This document shows, one piece after another, positions 60,835-64,000 of a stretch of DNA of 64,000 bases (its first letter is position 1; the number at the start of each line of letters is the position of its first letter). The notes below the pieces were generated by a model. The model saw only the letters and a program-made list of their open reading frames with translations, searched no databases and had not been told where the DNA came from. This DNA comes from Paenibacillus sacheonensis (GTDB taxonomy: Bacteria > Bacillota > Bacilli > Paenibacillales > Paenibacillaceae), in assembly GCF_009909195.1 (NCBI RefSeq), contig NZ_JAAAMU010000006.1, positions 1-64,000 of the forward strand, written 5' to 3'. The position numbers were made by a program, and so were the translations under genes.

Positions 60835-61943
60835 GTGGCAGCCCACGTCCCTGCTTCATGAACCTGAAGAACGACACGGGCGGCATTGGCTGTCGGTCCG
60901 GCGCTCTCGCGAGGATCCGGCCATGCTGCCTTCCTCTCCGAATCAGCTCCCAGCCTCAGCTTGGCCAATGCGCCGGCCGATGGCAGCTGCGGATACCGCC
61001 ATTCCCCGCTTCCTTCATCGTATACCGCCCATTCCCTCACGGCGGTCTCCCCGTTCTCCCAGCCGAGCTCCCCAAGGCGGACCAGCCTCCGCCGCCCGGC
61101 TACCAGCCGCATCTCGATACCGAGCTGGGTCACGTATTCGGCAATTCGTTTGGTCAGACGTTCGGGGCTCATGGCTCTTCCGTCCAGCAGGCACATATCC
61201 GCGATCGCTTCCGGAACGTCTTCAAGCGCGCTGGCATGCAGCGTCGTCATGCTTCCCGCATGCCCTCGGGTGCAGGCGCGCACGTAGATGTTCGCATCCT
61301 CGTCCCGGATCTCGGCATGAACGATGCGCTGCGGCGACTGCCTGAGCGCGAGCTTGAACGCCTGCGCCGATCGATGAAGCGGATCCTCTTCGTCCACCTC
61401 GTATTCAATGACGTTCTTCGCCGGAAAGTCCCGCTGCAGCATCAGCTCATGCCTGCCTTCGATCGTCACGAGCCGCTCCTCGTCGGGCAGCTCGCCGATC
61501 AGCGCCTTGATGAGATTCGTCTTGCCCGAGTTGGTCGGACCGATAACGACGATATTGAATCTGGCTTGCAGCGCGGCGAGCAGCATGAACCGAATCCTGT
61601 CGCTGAGCGTGCCGTAGTCCGGCTCGCTCAGCTGCGCCAGCTCGAATCTACGAACCGTATAGAACCGCAGGGTCAGCGTCGGCTTCGCCGTAAATCCGAA
61701 CCCCGTCATCGTGACCCGCGTGCCGTCCCGAAGCATGACCTCGGCCCAGCGCTTGCGCGGATTGATGCGATCGTTATTGTACAGCACGAGGTTTTGCTGG
61801 ATCCGCTCCACCTCGCGCAGCGATGCGAAAGCGAACGGGGATGGCAGGGCTGCCCCGTCCCGAACCTCGAAGATCGAGGTCCCGACGACTTGGATCTCCT
61901 CCAGCCCTTCCCGCTCCCGAAGCACAAGCTCCAGCACGTTCAT
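60831..61943 (-). CDS. tadA: Tad pilus assembly ATPase TadA/CpaF, 5'-truncated at a mobile-element junction
   Basis: VirB11-like ATPase that powers Tad pilus assembly. The fragment from the ATG at 61943 codes 370 residues with Walker A GPTNSGKT (135-142), the Asp box (RLVTIEGRHEL), and HAEIRDEDANIYVRACTRGHAGSMTTLHAS. The frame stays open upstream to 61991 (reading ...HSVFAIDEVIGMNVLE...), then meets a TAA at 61992-61994, just where the serine-recombinase gene begins. Full-length TadA proteins have roughly 80-120 more N-terminal residues. The missing part is therefore probably beyond the mobile element. No ribosome binding site is evident for an internal start, so the gene is probably non-functional in the integrated state. 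Confidence 0.85.
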   Translation of the reverse strand: MNVLELVLREREGLEEIQVVGTSIFEVRDGAALPSPFAFASLREVERIQQNLVLYNNDRINPRKRWAEVMLRDGTRVTMTGFGFTAKPTLTLRFYTVRRFELAQLSEPDYGTLSDRIRFMLLAALQARFNIVVIGPTNSGKTNLIKALIGELPDEERLVTIEGRHELMLQRDFPAKNVIEYEVDEEDPLHRSAQAFKLALRQSPQRIVHAEIRDEDANIYVRACTRGHAGSMTTLHASALEDVPEAIADMCLLDGRAMSPERLTKRIAEYVTQLGIEMRLVAGRRRLVRLGELGWENGETAVREWAVYDEGSGEWRYPQLPSAGALAKLRLGADSERKAAWPDPRESAGPTANAARVVLQVHEAGTWAAT

Positions 61944-62008
61944 GCCGATGACCTCATCAATAGCAAATACAGAATGTTCATGGTATAATCGTTAGGAGGT
62001 GGTACATA

Positions 62009-63442
62009 ATGAGCAAACACGTAGCGATATTCAATAGAAAGTCCCGATCAGAAGGCGATACAGATGAGACAATGCAAAACCATAGGCAAATAACAAGAAG
62101 GTTGTGCGAGGAACGGGGATTCACTTATATAGAATATGAAGAGGTCATTTCTGGTGCAAGCGCATTAGAAGAAAGGACAGAGCTTATAAGGATGCTCCAG
62201 GACGTTGAAAAGGGCTTGTTTCAAGCCGTTGTCACGGTCGAGTTAAGCCGCTTATCCCGTAGCGGTCACTATTCGCACATAATCGCTGACACGCTCGCTG
62301 AACATAATGTTCTTATCATCACACCACGTGAAACGATCGACTTAAACATTGATTCACAGCGGTTTTTATACGACATTGGGTCTGCTGTCAACTCGAATGA
62401 ATACCGAACAATTAAGCGTAGGATGCGGCAGGGGATTATTGAGAAGGCAAAACGCGGTGAGTACGTCGCTGGTAAGGTGCCGTTCGGGTACGATGCAGTT
62501 ATTATTGGAAAGAAGCGGACGCTTGTACCTAACGATGATGCCGATATAGTTCGGGTTATCTACAACCTTGCTGAGAACGGGTACGGAAACAAAGAGATAG
62601 CCAAAAGGATGGGCAAAGCTCATAAATCGATTGAGAACATTCTCCGAAACAAACAATATACAGGTACCCTAGTCTATCAATTGTACAATAAGCCAAGAAC
62701 CAAAGGTGGTATTATCACTGACGTAATAGAGGTACCTAATGCTTTTGAAGCTATTGTCCCAATGGAGACGCACTTCCGAGTTCAAGCTGCCATGAAAGGG
62801 CGTTTGCGAGGGGACATTGATGTAAAGGCGCGATCTCGTGGTGAAGTCAGGACAATCCTAAAAGATCTCCTATATTGTAATGTTTGTAATATTAAGACCG
62901 GTTTTAATTTGGATCGTGGACGTATGTATATCAAGGCGTGCCCTAAGTGTAGAGCAAAAGGAGCTCAAGAGTCTGTTGTTCTAGAGGCTTTTTACAGTCA
63001 ATTGGAATTTGTGGAGAAGCACTGGAGAGAGTTATGGGAGAAGGCGTTGGACAAAAGCTCATCAGCTATAGGAGACGATTTGACCGTTCAAATGGAGACC
63101 TTAGAGCAATCCCGCTCCAAGCTCACTAACAAGCTCAAGAAGGCGCGAGAAGCCTATACGGAAGGGATCTTTACTAAGGAGGAATATCTGACTGATAAAG
63201 CTGCAATTGACAAAGAATTGATTAGCATAGATCAAACGTTGAAACAGGTTAAAGACGAAATAGAGAAACGCGACTTGTTTACTGACTCTGATATGTTGGA
63301 ACATAGGTTGACAGTCTTGGAGAAGGTTAAGAAGTTAACAAATTTAACAGAGATAAATCGACTTCTGAAACTAATCATTGCATTAGTGTACTACCAAAGA
63401 AATGAAGATGATTCTATCGAATTAATGATTGCTCCAAAGTGA
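62009..63442 (+). CDS. Large serine recombinase (site-specific integrase)
   Basis: A 477-residue recombinase. N-terminal resolvase domain with the nucleophile Ser12 in IFNRKSRSEGD and the arginine-bearing VTVELSRLSRSG; recombinase domain (VAGKVPFGYDAVIIG, RMGKAHKSIENILRNKQYTG); a zinc ribbon with CxxC pairs (CNVC, CPKC; about residues 290-316); then a coiled coil (about 360-435) typical of phage integrases that control synapsis direction. AGGAGGTGG lies ahead of the ATG. A TGGTATAAT extended -10 element (61981-61989) is close upstream but would start transcription within the binding site, so the true promoter is uncertain. It should integrate and excise the element at tadA. Confidence 0.93.
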   Translation: MSKHVAIFNRKSRSEGDTDETMQNHRQITRRLCEERGFTYIEYEEVISGASALEERTELIRMLQDVEKGLFQAVVTVELSRLSRSGHYSHIIADTLAEHNVLIITPRETIDLNIDSQRFLYDIGSAVNSNEYRTIKRRMRQGIIEKAKRGEYVAGKVPFGYDAVIIGKKRTLVPNDDADIVRVIYNLAENGYGNKEIAKRMGKAHKSIENILRNKQYTGTLVYQLYNKPRTKGGIITDVIEVPNAFEAIVPMETHFRVQAAMKGRLRGDIDVKARSRGEVRTILKDLLYCNVCNIKTGFNLDRGRMYIKACPKCRAKGAQESVVLEAFYSQLEFVEKHWRELWEKALDKSSSAIGDDLTVQMETLEQSRSKLTNKLKKAREAYTEGIFTKEEYLTDKAAIDKELISIDQTLKQVKDEIEKRDLFTDSDMLEHRLTVLEKVKKLTNLTEINRLLKLIIALVYYQRNEDDSIELMIAPK

Positions 63443-63452
63443 TTTTGCGGAA

Positions 63453-63478
63453 GAAGCCTATTCCGATTTGGATTAGGC
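63453..63478. terminator. Terminator after the recombinase gene
   Basis: AGCCTA...TAGGCT with an inner TCC/GGA pairing around GATTT, followed by GTTTTCTTTGGTTTC on the plus strand. It also covers the end of the converging small gene. Confidence 0.82.
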
Positions 63479-63652
63479 TGTTTTCTTTGGTTTCAGGGAA
63501 TTGATTTTTATTAGTATACGTTTGGCTTCAGCAGAATGGTACCCGAATAGTTTTACGACTTCCTTATAATCTTGCCATAATAATTGAAGGATTGCGTCGT
63601 TCGCTTGTATGTGCTGCTCTTGTATCAGATTAGAAAATCCGTCAAGGTTCAT
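63473..63652 (-). CDS. Small protein of unknown function on the mobile element (59 residues)
   Basis: Reads MNLDGFSNLIQEQHIQANDA, with a middle part LWQDYKEVVKLFGYHSAEAK and the basic end KINSLKPKKTA. Predominantly helical and soluble. AGAGGA lies eight bases before the ATG. The size and place next to the integrase fit a small regulator such as a recombination directionality factor, or an unrelated phage protein; neither can be shown. Its stop codon lies inside the recombinase terminator hairpin. Confidence 0.55.
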   Translation of the reverse strand: MNLDGFSNLIQEQHIQANDAILQLLWQDYKEVVKLFGYHSAEAKRILIKINSLKPKKTA

Positions 63653-63894
63653 TGTTCCATCCTCTCAGAGGTATATTGGGCTTGCATTTAAACTAAGGAG
63701 GACAAAGGCTCAAATTCACAACAGCATGTCAAAAGATCGAGAAAAAATTATCTGTTGCAATTCCTAACCCCCCGCCCCTTTTTACATCGATTTCCAGCCT
63801 TCAACCCGCCACCCCACGTTGATAGCAAGACAAAAAAATTTCCCTTAATCACACATTTTCGCTCTGGTCCAATAGTGGAAACCCAGTTATCGCA

Positions 63895-64000
63895 TCAGGA
63901 TTGCACTCTCGATGGACGTTTCTTGATACTCTTTTGTGATACGTTGTAAAACTCGTTGATTCCATTAGAATATCGATCAACCATCTTGAAGCCCAATTCC
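63895..64000 (-). CDS. Possible C-terminal end of a gene running past the right edge
   Basis: On the minus strand one frame is open from the window edge to a TGA at 63895-63897 and reads ...GFKMVDRYSNGINEFYNVSQ and ends KKRPSRVQS. Thirty-four codons without a stop in A/T-rich DNA is only weak evidence for a gene. No family is recognised. Confidence 0.3.
   Translation of the reverse strand, partial: ELGFKMVDRYSNGINEFYNVSQKSIKKRPSRVQS

Larger units (their letters stand above)
61944..64000. mobile_element. Left end of an integrated element with a large serine recombinase
   Basis: From about 61950 rightward the DNA becomes clearly A/T-richer than the preceding 60 kb, and coding switches to the plus strand with a recombinase as first gene, directly at the broken end of tadA. 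This is the expected arrangement for a prophage or similar element at its attachment site. The junction lies between about 61950 and 61995. The other end, and hence the duplicated core, is not in the window. Apart from the recombinase, a small minus-strand gene and a partial frame, no genes are visible; 63653-63894 holds nothing I can support. Confidence 0.75.

Noticed and set aside
61981-61989. TGGTATAAT as promoter of the recombinase gene
   Set aside because: Good extended -10 shape, but it would start transcription inside the ribosome binding site and there is no -35 box; kept only as a remark.

Overview
The window reads as chromosomal DNA of a high-GC member of the Paenibacillaceae (Paenibacillus or Cohnella-like). 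Reasons: the 5' end of a Bacillota-type 16S rRNA gene at the left edge, the neighbours ygxA, ygzB and perR that also sit beside an rRNA operon in Bacillus subtilis, a complete sigY-yxlCDEFG operon, strong AGGAGG-type ribosome binding sites, S-layer (SLH) proteins, and an LplBC-type importer run by a YesM/YesN pair. Most genes lie on the minus strand. These calls come from reading the sequence; no database search was run.

Layout. 1-6.5 kb: 16S 5' end with promoter, ygxA, ygzB, a GH18 cell-wall hydrolase, perR and a DUF4097 membrane protein. 6.5-9.8 kb: gatCAB. 9.9-13.7 kb: an SLH protein, a secreted repeat protein and an IDEAL-type protein. 13.8-17 kb: the sigY operon with a recognisable autoregulatory promoter. 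17.1-23.1 kb: a six-gene hexuronate cluster (uxuA, a sugar isomerase/epimerase-like protein, two Gfo/Idh/MocA oxidoreductases, an AraC regulator and a UxuB-like SDR). 23.3-26.2 kb: an M24 peptidase and an NCS2 uracil permease.

26.2-48.6 kb is a long polysaccharide-utilisation locus: YesN, two GH105 hydrolases, YesM, two heparinase II/III-type lyases, a PLP enzyme, an LplB/LplC/lipoprotein importer without its own ATPase, GH78, GH2 and a ferritin-like protein. Lyases would release oligomers ending in unsaturated uronic acid, GH105 would remove that residue, GH78 and GH2 would trim rhamnose and mannose-like sugars, and the hexuronate cluster could take the uronate onward. Cre-like sites point to catabolite repression.

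48.7-57.2 kb holds a 2407-residue secreted protein with two GH16 modules, a cohesin and a dockerin-like end, followed by a cohesin-SLH protein: a possible miniature cellulosome-like surface anchor. 57.6-61.9 kb is a Tad (Flp) pilus locus read toward the left. Its tadA ATPase gene is cut at the 5' end exactly where a lower-GC mobile element begins, with a large serine recombinase as its first gene (62.0-63.4 kb). The element runs past the right edge. This resembles prophage-type elements that interrupt a host gene and may restore it on excision.
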